DNA from: a bacterium
Lineage (GTDB): Bacteria; Pseudomonadota; Alphaproteobacteria; Sphingomonadales; Sphingomonadaceae
Reading direction: 5' to 3'
DNA length: 64,000 nucleotides
Assembly (NCBI GenBank): GCA_030824575.1
Contig: JAVBXL010000025.1
Location: 37,023-101,022 of the forward strand
The notes under the pieces were generated by a model. It saw nothing but the letters and a program-made list of their open reading frames with translations, was not told where the DNA came from and made no database searches. The translations under genes and the position numbers were made by a program. The number at the start of each line of letters is the position of its first letter. Position 1 is the stretch's first letter. This document shows, one piece after another, positions 44,338-54,010 of this stretch.

Positions 44338-45572
44338 CGAGCGGCGCGTCCCTGGCCGAATGGCGACGCAACTGGCATCTGGTGCTGCTGACCGTCATCG
44401 GCATTACCTGCGTGCCGACGACGCTGCCGGTCTATACGATCGGCCTGTTCGTCACGCCGCTACAGGCCGATTTCGGATGGAGCCGGGGCGCGATCCAGGG
44501 TGCGATATTGTGCAGTACCGGCCTGGGCCTGGCCGGCGGGCCGATCGCGGGATGGCTGGTGCAGCGGATCGGCCTCAAGCGGGCGATCCTGTCGGGCCTG
44601 ATCGGCATGGGGTGCGCGCTCGCACTGGCGGCGACGATCAGCGGGTCGCTGTGGCATCTCTACCTCGCCTATGCGCTGATCGCCCTGATCGGTGCCGGGA
44701 CCAGCGCGGTGACATGGAGTTGCCTGATCGCAGAGCGATTCTCGGCGAGCCGCGGGTTGGCGCTCGGCATCGCCCTGTCGGGCAGCGGCCTGTCGGCGGC
44801 GCTGATGCCGCGCCTGGTGATGCTGGGCATGGAATGGGGCGGATGGCGGACCGCCTATCTGTTGCTGGCGGGCTTTGCGCTGTTGATCATCCTGCCGCTC
44901 TGCGCATGGATGTTGCCGCGAGAGGGCCAGTATGCGTCGGGTGGCACCGCTGCCCCGCTCCCCGCCCGATCCGGCATGCCGCTCGGTGCTGTATTGCGCG
45001 ATCGTCGTTTCTGGCTGATCGGGGCCAGCACGGCGGCCATCTATCTGGCGGTCGGCGGCCTCATTCCCAATCTCGTCCCCGCCCTCGGCGACCGGGGCCT
45101 GCCGCTGGCGGAGGCCGTGACGATCATGGGGATATTGGGCGGCGCCATTATTGCGGGAAGGATCATCGTCGGCCTGCTGATCGACCATGTCTGGGCACCG
45201 CTCATCGCGACGATCATCCTGCTGCCGGCTGCGGGCGCTTGCCTGCTGATGACGAGCGATGCCGGCTTTGCCGCCTATGCAGTCGCCGCCGCGCTGCTGG
45301 GCGTGGCGACCGGCATGGAGTTCGACATGCTGGGCTTTCTGGTGGCGCGCTATTTCGGCCTCGCCGATTTCGCGCGCATCTATGGGAGGCTTTACATGTT
45401 CGTCGCAGCAGCTGCAGGTACGGCGCCCATGGCCTATGGCGCGCTGTACGACCATCTGCGCAGCTACGATATCGCCTTCACCCTTTCCGCGTTGCTGCTG
45501 GCGGTCGGCGCGGCAGGGCTGCTCGCGCTTGGCCGCTATCCTGTCGATCCCGTCGAGGTGACAGCGGCCTGA
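44334..45572 (+). CDS. MFS transporter, oxalate/formate-antiporter or monocarboxylate-type
   Basis: About 412 residues with 12 membrane helices (HLVLLTVIGITCVPTTLPVY; FGWSRGAIQGAILCSTGLGL; GWLVQRIGLKRAI). The FGWSR motif before helix 2 and the helix pattern are typical of the MCT/OFA branch, which moves organic acids. The likely start is TTG 44334, overlapping the SDR stop (TTGA); no ATG precedes the first helix in frame except far inside the SDR gene. It may import an acidic substrate or export an intermediate. Confidence 0.82.
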   Translation: MTSGASLAEWRRNWHLVLLTVIGITCVPTTLPVYTIGLFVTPLQADFGWSRGAIQGAILCSTGLGLAGGPIAGWLVQRIGLKRAILSGLIGMGCALALAATISGSLWHLYLAYALIALIGAGTSAVTWSCLIAERFSASRGLALGIALSGSGLSAALMPRLVMLGMEWGGWRTAYLLLAGFALLIILPLCAWMLPREGQYASGGTAAPLPARSGMPLGAVLRDRRFWLIGASTAAIYLAVGGLIPNLVPALGDRGLPLAEAVTIMGILGGAIIAGRIIVGLLIDHVWAPLIATIILLPAAGACLLMTSDAGFAAYAVAAALLGVATGMEFDMLGFLVARYFGLADFARIYGRLYMFVAAAAGTAPMAYGALYDHLRSYDIAFTLSALLLAVGAAGLLALGRYPVDPVEVTAA

Positions 45573-45595
45573 TTACCGCGCCACCGCGATCCAAG

Positions 45596-45610
45596 CCGAA
45601 ATTTATTCGT
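45596..45610. promoter_or_regulatory. Island operator site, weaker copy
   Basis: CCGAAATTTATTCGT, 97 bases before the second TetR start; one half-site is good and the other degenerate. Suggests autoregulation. Confidence 0.4.
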
Positions 45611-45707
45611 GAATATTCCCAAGATCGCCAATATGCTGCATGGAACTTAAGGGGGTTGCGCCCTATTCTGCTTCCCTGCCCCACACGGCATCATCACGGA
45701 GATCATA

Positions 45708-46421
45708 GTGCCAGCAAAAGACGTGATTGCGGCCCAGCCGTCGAAGGCCCCGGAATCCGACAATGGCTGGGATAGCTTGTTGCAGGAAATATCGCACCGG
45801 CCCAAGCGCGCTACCGAGCGTAAGCAGGACCGCAGCAAGCGAACGGAGCAGCAGATATTGACCGGCGCGTTGCGCGTCTTCGCGCGCGACGGCATCTCGC
45901 GATCCCGCATCGCCGACATCGCAGCGGAAGCCGGCATTTCCGCCTCTACCCTCTACGAATATTATAAGAGCAAGGAGGATCTGGCCTATGACCTGCCGCT
46001 GTCCCACCTCGCCGAATTTTTCGAAGGCTATCATGTGGCGGCCGCTAACAAGACGACCCGCGAGCGGATGCTGCTCTACCTCGTCATGTCCGCCGACTAT
46101 GCGCGCGAACATGCCGAATGGGCGCGCCTTTTCTATCTGGAAATCTGGCCCAGCGTATTCGTGACCGACACGGACCTGCGCCATAGCATCAACGACTTTA
46201 CGCGCGTCCTGCTGTTCCTGGTCAATGAAGCGATCGCGGAAGGTTGGATCGCGCGGGATCGCAATATTCACGAAACCGCCGCGCTGCTGACCGGCGGGAT
46301 CAACCAGATCATCATCACCTGGCTCCTCTATCGCAAGCCCAGGAATCTGACCAAGGCGGGCACCGAGATGGCCGAACGGCTGATCGCAGTGCTGGAGATG
46401 GAGGCGCGCGCGGCCCGGTGA
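45708..46421 (+). CDS. TetR-family regulator (copy 2)
   Basis: A 237-residue TetR protein nearly identical to copy 1 (40615) in the DNA-binding half (RSKRTEQQILTGALRVFARD; SRIADIAAEAGISASTLYEY) and about 80 per cent alike overall by eye. The start is GTG with GGAG eight bases upstream. The ligand-binding halves differ at scattered positions (HVAAANKTTRERM against HANAASRTSARERL), which would allow two inducers to act on one operator set. It is followed by a convergent hydrolase gene. Confidence 0.9.
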   Translation: MPAKDVIAAQPSKAPESDNGWDSLLQEISHRPKRATERKQDRSKRTEQQILTGALRVFARDGISRSRIADIAAEAGISASTLYEYYKSKEDLAYDLPLSHLAEFFEGYHVAAANKTTRERMLLYLVMSADYAREHAEWARLFYLEIWPSVFVTDTDLRHSINDFTRVLLFLVNEAIAEGWIARDRNIHETAALLTGGINQIIITWLLYRKPRNLTKAGTEMAERLIAVLEMEARAAR

Positions 46422-46449
46422 GAGACGCCACGGCGGCTGAACCTGGCGG

Positions 46450-47361
46450 TCAGGCCTTGGCGAAATGCCCGCGCACGAACCGGCCGATCTGGTCCAGCGA
46501 TCGATCCGCTTCCGCCAGGAAGGGGAAGAGCGTCCAGATATGCACCATGCCTTGTGCCAGTACGAGTTCGACTTCGCCGCCCTGTTCCCGCGTGCCCGCA
46601 GCCAGCCGCACGGCGTCATCGCGCAACGCTTCGGCATCGCTGGCGGTCAGGAACAGCGGCGGCAAACCATGATGCTGGCCCCAGACGGGAGACGCCAGAG
46701 GATGGCTGTGTGGATCGCGATCCTCGATATAGACCTTGCCCATTTCCACAATCATCACGCGGTTGATCAAGGGATCGATACCATCCAGGGTGACGGCCGA
46801 CTCCCCTTCCCCCGCCAGATCGAGCAGCGGCGATATCGCGACCCCCGCCAGCGGCAGCGGCAGGCCCGCGTCCCGCGCCGCCATCAGGACCGCGATCGCC
46901 AATCCTCCGCCAGCAGAGTCGCCACTCACGATCAGCCGATCAGCGCCGTGATGGTCGAGCATGGCGCGATAGGCGGTCATCGCATCGTCCACGGCGGCCG
47001 GATAGACATGGTCGGGCGCCAGCCGGTAATCGGGCACGACCACCGGCGCGGCGCAGACGCGCGATAGCCGCTCCGCGAAATTGCGATAGGCCCTCGCGCT
47101 GCCCATGACATAGCCGCCGCTATGGAAATGCAATACGGCGCGGCCATCGGCATCGCCAACGCCGACCGCCGTCACCTTGAGCGCGGCGACCCCGTTCAGC
47201 TCGATCGCCTCGATACGGGCGTCGTCCGCGACGGGGAAGGTCGCGCAAAGCGCTTCGAACCCGTCGCGCCACGCACCGATCGGCGCGGTCGGTTCGGGCG
47301 TCGCCGCCCGAAACAGATCGATCGCCCGCTGATGCGCGGCGCTGGTGGACACCCCGACCAT
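46450..47361 (-). CDS. Alpha/beta hydrolase, hormone-sensitive-lipase family
   Basis: A 303-residue esterase. An oxyanion-hole motif (HFHSGGYVMGSAR, an HSGG variant of HGGG), nucleophile Ser149 in VSGDSAGGGLA, Asp in LTASDAEALRDD and His in QGMVHIWTLFPF are present. It hydrolyses short esters or lactones. It follows the LLM monooxygenase gene by eight bases, which fits a Baeyer-Villiger-then-lactonase pair in which the flavoenzyme makes a lactone that this enzyme opens; that is inference. No signal peptide, so cytoplasmic. Confidence 0.85.
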   Translation of the reverse strand: MVGVSTSAAHQRAIDLFRAATPEPTAPIGAWRDGFEALCATFPVADDARIEAIELNGVAALKVTAVGVGDADGRAVLHFHSGGYVMGSARAYRNFAERLSRVCAAPVVVPDYRLAPDHVYPAAVDDAMTAYRAMLDHHGADRLIVSGDSAGGGLAIAVLMAARDAGLPLPLAGVAISPLLDLAGEGESAVTLDGIDPLINRVMIVEMGKVYIEDRDPHSHPLASPVWGQHHGLPPLFLTASDAEALRDDAVRLAAGTREQGGEVELVLAQGMVHIWTLFPFLAEADRSLDQIGRFVRGHFAKA

Positions 47362-47369
47362 GGCGCGCG

Positions 47370-48467
47370 TCAGGCCGCGGCCGTCGCGTAATCCCGCGCC
47401 ATCGCCTTGGCGTCCGGGATGACCTTGTCGCCGAACAGTTGCAGCGACACCATCGCTTCGTCACGGCTCATGCCGCCGTAGAAAAAGCAGCCGGCCAGGC
47501 TGATTTCCGGCCCCAGGACGCGGAGGCGTTCTTCGACGCGGGCCAGCACTTGCGCTGGTGTGCCCACGCCCACCTGTGCATCGACATAGGCCTTGGCTGC
47601 TGCCTCGACACCCATTTCGCGCAGCGCGGCGGCTCCTTCGGCATAGGATTGATAGGCGGATGACTTGGCGAAATGGTCGCCGGTCATCTCATAATGGCGA
47701 ACCACGGTCTGATAATAATTGCCCGCATAGATATAGGCCAGTTCGCGCGCCTCGTCGGCATCCTCGCGGATCAGATAGAAGTCATCCATGATGATATGCG
47801 GCTGGCGATTGGGATGATGAGCGCGGAAAGCGTCGCGATATTCATTCAGCAGCGGCAGCATCCCGTCCAGCGGCTTGGTGACGAAGGTCAGCAGGCGACC
47901 GCCGATTTCGCCGGCGGTGCGGGAGGATTCGGGCGACATGCCGACGGCGCAGAAACTGTCCGCCATCGACGCGCGCGGAGCGGGATGCACCGGGGTCGGG
48001 GTCTGCGGATAATATTTGCCGGTGCCCTCGATCACGCCGCTGCGCAGCGCGCTCAACACCATTTCGAGCGCCTCGTCGAACCGCTCGCGCGACTCGTCCA
48101 TGGGGATGCCCATATGACTATATTCCATCTTGGCGAGGCCGCGGCCGAAACCGGCGATGCAGCGGCCGCCGCTCAGATGGTCCAGGAACGCCAGCTTTTC
48201 GACCACGCGCAGCGGGTCGTTCCATGGCAGGATCACCGCGCCCAGACAGAGTTTGAGCGTCGTCGTCTTCGCCGCGAGATAGCTGAGCGGCAGGAAATTG
48301 TCGGGACAGGCCGAATAGTCGATATCGAAATGATGTTCAGGGGAGCAGCAGATATCGAAGCCCAGCCCCTCCACCTTTTCCATCAGCGACAATTCGTCCT
48401 GTACGAACTGAAGCGGGCTGCGGATGTTACCGGGGTTCTGCCAAACAGGCGTGTAGATAATGTCCAT
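47370..48467 (-). CDS. LLM-class flavin-dependent monooxygenase
   Basis: A 365-residue luciferase-like flavoenzyme (FVQDELSLMEKVEGLGFDI; CCSPEHHFDIDYSACPD; LCLGAVILPWNDPLRVVEKL; LDHLSGGRCIAGFGRGLA). It has the bacterial-luciferase-like EHH motif and differs strongly from the LLM proteins at 38698 and 55184, so it probably does another oxygenation step. It needs FMNH2 from an unlinked reductase. GGGAGAGG precedes the ATG. It forms a two-gene operon with the HSL-type hydrolase, behind an operator-like site. Confidence 0.84.
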   Translation of the reverse strand: MDIIYTPVWQNPGNIRSPLQFVQDELSLMEKVEGLGFDICCSPEHHFDIDYSACPDNFLPLSYLAAKTTTLKLCLGAVILPWNDPLRVVEKLAFLDHLSGGRCIAGFGRGLAKMEYSHMGIPMDESRERFDEALEMVLSALRSGVIEGTGKYYPQTPTPVHPAPRASMADSFCAVGMSPESSRTAGEIGGRLLTFVTKPLDGMLPLLNEYRDAFRAHHPNRQPHIIMDDFYLIREDADEARELAYIYAGNYYQTVVRHYEMTGDHFAKSSAYQSYAEGAAALREMGVEAAAKAYVDAQVGVGTPAQVLARVEERLRVLGPEISLAGCFFYGGMSRDEAMVSLQLFGDKVIPDAKAMARDYATAAA

Positions 48468-48528
48468 GAACCTCTCCCTTGCTTTCGCCGGACGGATGCG
48501 TGAGCCGCCATGTCGTTCATTTCAATAA

Positions 48529-48543
48529 CCGATATAATATCGG
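48529..48543. promoter_or_regulatory. Island operator site, perfect palindrome
   Basis: CCGATA-TAA-TATCGG, the most symmetrical copy of the motif, 61 bases upstream of the LLM monooxygenase start. Confidence 0.6.
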
Positions 48544-48596
48544 ATTTATAGCTTCCGCCAATTCTGTTCAAGCGCGCGCTTGGTGCGACTGGGCGC

Positions 48597-48633
48597 AAAA
48601 AATGGCGCCGCTCCCAACATGGAAACGGCGCCA
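48597..48633 (-). terminator. Rho-independent terminator of the TonB receptor gene
   Basis: Read on the minus strand, TGGCGCCG and CGGCGCCA form 8-base arms followed at once by a run of six T (A-run at 48597-48602). It lies about ten bases after the receptor stop codon. Confidence 0.8.
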
Positions 48634-48643
48634 GTCGCCCCCT

Positions 48644-51073
48644 TTATTTGATCTTGAACGACATGGTCACGCCATAGGTGGCTGGCATGCCCGCCAGACG
48701 GCCGGCGGAGGCGCTCGCCGGCACGACTGCGGCGATATAATATTTGTTGAAGACATTCTTGCCCCACAGCATGACCTTCCAGGCCCCACTGGGCGCCTCA
48801 TAGCCAAGCCGTGCATCCACGGTCGCATAGCCCGGAATCTTGTAGACCAGCCCGATCGGCGCCTGCTTGCGGAATTCGGCAGGATTGTCGGGCCATACGA
48901 TCCGGCTGCCGCCGAGCGCGGCGTCCTGGGAGCTGCGGAAATTGGTCGATACCCCAACGAAGGGACCGCCATCGCCGGGTGTGTGATAATCGATCGATGC
49001 CGTACCTGACCATTCTGGCGTGTAGGGCAGCGCATCGCCGAAGGCGCCGAAATCATCGACTTCGCCAATGATGTTGTAATCGCGCGGCGAAACCGGCCCC
49101 TTCTGCAACTTGGAGTTCAGATAGGTGATTCCCCCCGACAGCGTCAGCCCGGCAGCCGGACGGATCGTGACATCCGCTTCGCCGCCATAGATGCGCGACT
49201 TGGGGATATTGATCAGGATATCGAGCACACCGAAGAGCGGATCGAGCAGCTTGCCGCGGATCTGCTTGTTCCGGTAGTCATAATAGAAGCCGGCTGCGTT
49301 GAACTGCACCGCACGGTCGAACAGCTGAGCCTTCAAGCCTGCTTCATAGGCCGTCACGGATTCCTGCACGACCGGTTGCAGGCCGACATAACCCGACGCA
49401 GCGAGCGCCGGGAAGCTGCCCGCCTTGTAGCCGCGCGAGACGTTGGCATAGAGCAGCGTCGTGTCGGTCACCTTATAGTCGACGCCGACGCGCCAGGACA
49501 CATTGTCCTCCTTCAAGGTCTTGCGGAAGGGTTCGCCCGGCACATTATTGTCATTGAGCGTATAGCAGCCCTCTGGACCGATCGGCGTGAACGGCGCGGT
49601 GCCGAGCAAACCGCCCAGGAAATTGAACAGGTCGTTCACGTAACCGTTCGCGTCGGTGAAGCCACAATTATAGGCCTTGTTCTTCGACTGGGTATAGCGC
49701 ACGCCACCCTTGAGCGTCAGTTGCGAGCTGATATCAAATTCAAGATTACCGAACGCGGCATAGTTGGTGATTTTCTGCTTCATCAAGTCACCGCTGAAAT
49801 TGATGAACATCAAGCCGGCATTGTTGGTGTCGTTGTCATAATAGCGCAGATGCTGAAGCTCGCTTGTCGTGCTGCGCTCATAATTGCCGCCAATGATATA
49901 ACGCAACGCCGACGTGCTGGCGTTGGCGATTCGCAATTCCTGATTGAACGACGTCAACTTGCCGTCCGACTTTTGAAGGTCGAAACCGACCGCGGCCACG
50001 CCCTCGCCATCCGTGCGCTGATTTTGCTTGAAATGGTCATAAGTGGTGATCGACGTCAGCGTCATGTCGTCGGTCAGATCATAATCCGCACGGACCGAAG
50101 CCTGAATGAAGGTGCGCTTCGACTTGGGCGAGAAATCGGCCAGTTCGTCCGTTGGCGTGCCGGCCGGGCCGCCATAGGGATCGACCGAAAAATGGGTCCA
50201 GTCGGCGACGCGCGCATTGCCATAGGCGAAGGGCTGGTTGGCGTAGATCGGCTTTACATTGGTAAAGTCGGTCGGGCTCATCGCCACATATTGGATCGCC
50301 TGCGGATCGGACGTGTCGCGCGACCCGTTCAGGTTGAAGGCCAGCTTCAGCCGCTCCGACGCCTGCCAGTCCAGCAGGATTCGGCCGGCGATATAGTCCT
50401 GCGATCCGTTGGTGTCGGTCGGGCGCGTGAGGCTATATTGCCAGTCGTTGAGATGATGCGCCGTCATGGCGATGCGGCCGTTCAGATTATCCGTCAACGG
50501 CCCGCTGATATAGGCGTTGCCATCGATCTGGTTGAAACGACCATAGGTGATGTCGCCGCCGGCTTCGAATGTGTCGGTCGGCTTGGCGGCAATATAGTTG
50601 ATCGCGCCGCCGGTCGCATTCTGGCCGAACAAGGTGCCCTGTGGCCCCTTGAGCACTTCGATCCGCTCCAGATCGAAGGCGGCATGTGACGCCATGACCG
50701 GGAAAGGCAGCGGCGCCTGGTCGATATAGACCGACACGGCCGGATAGACGCCCAGCGAGCTTTCGTTGAAGCCGACACCACGCAGCGTGAAGATGGGCGT
50801 GTTGGTGACCGACGGCGTGAAGGTCAGGCCCGGGACGGCGGACGCAACGTCGGAAAGGGAAACGATCTTGCGTTCCTGCAACTGGTCCGCGCTGATGGCG
50901 GTGATGGTCAAACCGACCTTGTTGATATTCTCCTGCCGCTTGTTCGCGGTCACGATGATATCCGCATATTGCGAGGGTTGTGCGGTTGAATCCTGAGCTT
51001 CTTGAGCCTGCGCAGCGGTTCCCATAACCAGCCCCGCAACACCCGACAATAAAAGCGCCTTTGCAGCGTTCAT
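48644..51073 (-). CDS. TonB-dependent outer-membrane receptor (second)
   Basis: An 809-residue receptor with signal peptide (about 1-23, GVAGLVMGTAAQAQ), plug (ADIIVTANKRQENINKVG; TLRGVGFNESSLGVYPAV; IEVLKGPQGTLFGQNATGGA) and barrel closing in ATYGVTMSFKIK. The plug closely resembles that of the receptor at 35362, while the barrel loops diverge, as expected for related ligands. It has its own promoter region with an operator-like site 37 bases upstream and a strong terminator, so it is a single-gene unit. Likely role: uptake of the island substrate. Confidence 0.9.
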   Translation of the reverse strand: MNAAKALLLSGVAGLVMGTAAQAQEAQDSTAQPSQYADIIVTANKRQENINKVGLTITAISADQLQERKIVSLSDVASAVPGLTFTPSVTNTPIFTLRGVGFNESSLGVYPAVSVYIDQAPLPFPVMASHAAFDLERIEVLKGPQGTLFGQNATGGAINYIAAKPTDTFEAGGDITYGRFNQIDGNAYISGPLTDNLNGRIAMTAHHLNDWQYSLTRPTDTNGSQDYIAGRILLDWQASERLKLAFNLNGSRDTSDPQAIQYVAMSPTDFTNVKPIYANQPFAYGNARVADWTHFSVDPYGGPAGTPTDELADFSPKSKRTFIQASVRADYDLTDDMTLTSITTYDHFKQNQRTDGEGVAAVGFDLQKSDGKLTSFNQELRIANASTSALRYIIGGNYERSTTSELQHLRYYDNDTNNAGLMFINFSGDLMKQKITNYAAFGNLEFDISSQLTLKGGVRYTQSKNKAYNCGFTDANGYVNDLFNFLGGLLGTAPFTPIGPEGCYTLNDNNVPGEPFRKTLKEDNVSWRVGVDYKVTDTTLLYANVSRGYKAGSFPALAASGYVGLQPVVQESVTAYEAGLKAQLFDRAVQFNAAGFYYDYRNKQIRGKLLDPLFGVLDILINIPKSRIYGGEADVTIRPAAGLTLSGGITYLNSKLQKGPVSPRDYNIIGEVDDFGAFGDALPYTPEWSGTASIDYHTPGDGGPFVGVSTNFRSSQDAALGGSRIVWPDNPAEFRKQAPIGLVYKIPGYATVDARLGYEAPSGAWKVMLWGKNVFNKYYIAAVVPASASAGRLAGMPATYGVTMSFKIK

Positions 51074-51109
51074 TTCGGCATCCTCCCATTTTCTTCGCTT
51101 TTTACGAAG

Positions 51110-51124
51110 CCGAATTAGTATCGG
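51110..51124. promoter_or_regulatory. Island operator site
   Basis: CCGAATTAGTATCGG, 36 bases upstream of the TonB receptor start. Confidence 0.6.
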
Positions 51125-51252
51125 ATTTTAGGCGGCATTCTGTCAACCGAAATGATATATGGTCCTACCAATATAATAATTGGAGATATTTCAATATCTT
51201 AAGTGAGAGATTATGCATGAAATTGCCATTTTTGACAGCCAGTGCGACAAAT

Positions 51253-51267
51253 CCGATACATGGTCGA
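51253..51267. promoter_or_regulatory. Island operator site, weaker copy
   Basis: CCGATACATGGTCGA; the left half-site is perfect and the right one degenerate. Central in the divergent region. Confidence 0.35.
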
Positions 51268-51533
51268 TGAATGACTTGCATTGTCGAACGAATATCCCCT
51301 GGTCATGCCGCCTTCTTACGATAACGGACAACGGCGATGCTGACCGTCAAGATCCTCTGCAAATCCTCCGTTTTCTATCGGAAAATACACTAAAGAACTT
51401 CTGCGCGGATGCACCCAAGCCGTTCAACCCGCAAGGTTTTTGATCCAGCGCGGCCATCCTGAGATCGAATGATGAGACGTTTTTTGGCGCTGCCGTGCCG
51501 CGGCTGCGTCCTGAATCAAGAAGCTGCTTCAAT

Positions 51534-51548
51534 CCGAATTATTTTCGG
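51534..51548. promoter_or_regulatory. Island operator site
   Basis: CCGAATTATTTTCGG, 59 bases upstream of the PQQ dehydrogenase start. Confidence 0.6.
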
Positions 51549-51607
51549 TTATTATCGAGTCGCAAAGACTATGTGCGAAAAATCGGCACGGTAGAGAGAG
51601 GACGAAT

Positions 51608-54010
51608 ATGCCCCAGGACTTGCCCGGCCCGGTTCCGGCGACGCGCGACCGATGCGATGGCGTTCGCCCGTCCCGCCTCGCTGTCCGCATTGTCACGGGC
51701 CTGCTTGCGCCGGTCGCTCTCATACTGACGGTCGGCGGCGGCCAACTCGTTCTGCTGGGCGGCTCACCCTATTATCTGGTTACTGGCCTGCTGATCATAG
51801 CTGCGGCCATATTGTTATGGCGCGGCGACCGACGAGGTGCCGGGATCTATGGCGCAATGCTGGCGGCGACGCTGGTCTGGGCGCTCTGGGAAACCGGTGG
51901 TGACCTCTGGGCGCTGGTGCCCCGCCTTATCGGCCCGGCCGCCATCGGGCTGTTGCTGCTATTGCCGCCCGTCCGCCGGGGTTATGGCGCGCCGCCGATC
52001 CATGGCGGCTGGTTCATCGGCGGCGGCGTGCTAATCGTCCTTATGTTCGCCAGCGCTGCCTGGCTGTCCCAACCGGTCGCGACCGACAATGCCGCCGCGT
52101 GGCCTGCCGCCGCCCCGGCCAGCGAATGGCGGCAATGGGGCAATGGCGCGGGCGGGGATCGTTTCGCCACCGCGGCGCAGATCACGCCCGCCAATGTCGC
52201 CCGGCTGCAACCCGCCTGGTCGTTCGAGACGGGCGCAAAGCCGCGCCCCGGCGGCGCCGGCGCATTGGCGTTCGAGGCAACGCCGATCAAGATCGGCAAT
52301 CGGCTGTTCCTATGCTCGCCGCACAACGTCATCTTCGCGCTCGACGCGACGACCGGCGGCCAGCTCTGGCGGTTCGATCCGCAGACCAGGGATATGGGCC
52401 ATGCCTTCGCGAACTGTCGCGGCGTCGCCTATCATGCCTTTTCCGACCCCGCCGCGCCCTGCGGCGCGCGAATCTACAGCGCGACGATCGACGCCCGCCT
52501 GATCGCGATTGACGCCCGCACCGGCGCGCGTTGCCGCGATTTCGGGCGCGACGGCGAAGTGTCGCTGGCCGACGGGATCGGCAATTATTCGTCGGCGCTC
52601 TATTATGTGACCTCGACGCCGGTCGTGTCCGGCAATGTCGTGGTCACCGGTTCCTATGGGCTGGACGGGCAAAAGATGGACCAGCCGTCCGGCGTCGTGC
52701 GCGGCTATGACCTGGCCAGCGGCAAGCCGGTCTGGGCGTTCGACCCCGCCGACCCCGAACGCGGGATGCCACAGGCGCGCTATGCGCCGGGCACCCCCAA
52801 TATGTGGAGCGTGGCGGGCAGCGACGAGAAACTGGGCCTCATCTACCTGCCCTTTGGCGTCGCCACGCCGGATTTCTTCGGCGGACGTCGTTCGCCCGGC
52901 GCGGAGCGTTTTTCCAACGCGATCGTCGCCGTGGACAACCGCACCGGGCGGCCGCGCTGGACATTCCAGACGGTGCATCACGACCTGTGGGACTATGACG
53001 TCGCGTCGCAGCCGGTGTTGACCGACATTCGCGTCGGCAACCGCATGGTTCCTGCGCTAGTCAGCATCAGCAAGACCGGCCAGAGCTTCATACTCGACCG
53101 CGCCACCGGCCAACCGCTGTCGCCAGTCGTGGAAAAGCCGGTGCCACAGGGCGCGGCGCCGGGCGACTGGACTGCGCCGACCCAGCCCTTCTCCGTCAAA
53201 ATGCCAGTCTTTGGCGCGCCACCGCTTACCGAAGCGACGATGTGGGGCTTGACCCCGATCGACCAGCTCTGGTGCCGCATCGCCTTCCGCAAGCTACGCT
53301 ATGACGGCGTTTTCACCCCGCCGCGGCAGGATTGGTCTATCCAATATCCGGGGTCGGCCGGCGGGGTGAACTGGGGTAGCGTATCGATCGACCGGCAACG
53401 GCGGATCATGATCGTCAACAGCACCAACATGCCCACGCTTAATCACTTGATCAGCGCGCAGGAAGTGCGGGCGCTTGGCCTAGCGCCGATGGGGACGCCG
53501 GGGCAGTCGCCATCGCTGGAACGCTTCCGCCTAGGCGTGCCGCAGACCGGTGCGCCCTATGGCGCGCAGAACCATATGTTCCTCTCGCCACTCGGGGTGC
53601 CGTGCATCCAGCCGCCCTTCGGCACATTGAGCGCGGTTGATCTGGACAGCCGCACGCTGTTGTGGAGCCGGCCGATCGGCATGGCCGACAGCATGGGGCC
53701 GGTGGGTATCCCGTCCCACCTGCCCTTCACCATCGGGCTGCCGACGCTGGGGGGATCGATCACCACGGCCAGCGGCCTGACCTTCATCGCCTCGACGCCG
53801 GACCAGCGGCTCCGCGCGATCGAGACGGCGACGGGGCGGCTATTGTGGCAGACCAGATTGCCCGCCAGCGCCAATGCGACGCCGATGACCTATGTGGGGA
53901 ATGACGGGCGGCAATATCTGGTGATCGCGGCGGGCGGTAGCGCCGCATTGGCCAGCAACGCGCGCAATGTTCTGGTCGCCTATGCCCTGCCGCAGGTCAG
54001 CCGACGCTGA
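51608..54010 (+). CDS. Membrane-bound PQQ-dependent dehydrogenase (mGDH/quinate-DH family)
   Basis: An 800-residue quinoprotein. An N-terminal membrane domain of about five helices (about 23-155) anchors a periplasmic eight-blade beta-propeller (from ANVARLQPAWSFETG). Motifs shared with membrane glucose and quinate dehydrogenases: HHDLWDYDVASQPVL, SISKTGQSFILDR, TPIDQLWCRIAFRKLRYDG. It oxidises an alcohol in the periplasm and passes electrons to ubiquinone. The substrate is unknown; quinate is possible by family, but the setting among LLM, SDR and epoxide-hydrolase genes points to a cyclic alcohol or diol. A paralogue is at 59212. Confidence 0.87.
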   Translation: MPQDLPGPVPATRDRCDGVRPSRLAVRIVTGLLAPVALILTVGGGQLVLLGGSPYYLVTGLLIIAAAILLWRGDRRGAGIYGAMLAATLVWALWETGGDLWALVPRLIGPAAIGLLLLLPPVRRGYGAPPIHGGWFIGGGVLIVLMFASAAWLSQPVATDNAAAWPAAAPASEWRQWGNGAGGDRFATAAQITPANVARLQPAWSFETGAKPRPGGAGALAFEATPIKIGNRLFLCSPHNVIFALDATTGGQLWRFDPQTRDMGHAFANCRGVAYHAFSDPAAPCGARIYSATIDARLIAIDARTGARCRDFGRDGEVSLADGIGNYSSALYYVTSTPVVSGNVVVTGSYGLDGQKMDQPSGVVRGYDLASGKPVWAFDPADPERGMPQARYAPGTPNMWSVAGSDEKLGLIYLPFGVATPDFFGGRRSPGAERFSNAIVAVDNRTGRPRWTFQTVHHDLWDYDVASQPVLTDIRVGNRMVPALVSISKTGQSFILDRATGQPLSPVVEKPVPQGAAPGDWTAPTQPFSVKMPVFGAPPLTEATMWGLTPIDQLWCRIAFRKLRYDGVFTPPRQDWSIQYPGSAGGVNWGSVSIDRQRRIMIVNSTNMPTLNHLISAQEVRALGLAPMGTPGQSPSLERFRLGVPQTGAPYGAQNHMFLSPLGVPCIQPPFGTLSAVDLDSRTLLWSRPIGMADSMGPVGIPSHLPFTIGLPTLGGSITTASGLTFIASTPDQRLRAIETATGRLLWQTRLPASANATPMTYVGNDGRQYLVIAAGGSAALASNARNVLVAYALPQVSRR

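Larger units (their letters stand above)
51074..51607. other. 534-base divergent regulatory region
   Basis: AT-rich DNA between the TonB receptor and the first PQQ dehydrogenase. It holds three operator-like palindromes (51110, 51253, 51534), one near each start codon and one between. No convincing gene. Confidence 0.55.

Noticed and set aside
42181..48467. Naming the island a camphor (cam) cluster
   Set aside because: The P450 fits, but ferredoxin, ferredoxin reductase, the cam alcohol dehydrogenase and the OTEMO enzyme are absent, and LEH- and DAD-like genes are foreign to that pathway.
51608..54010. Calling the PQQ dehydrogenase quinate dehydrogenase (quiA) because of the quinate-type genes at 1-6 kb
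   Set aside because: It is 45 kb away, carries the island operator motif upstream and has a paralogue in an unrelated operon.
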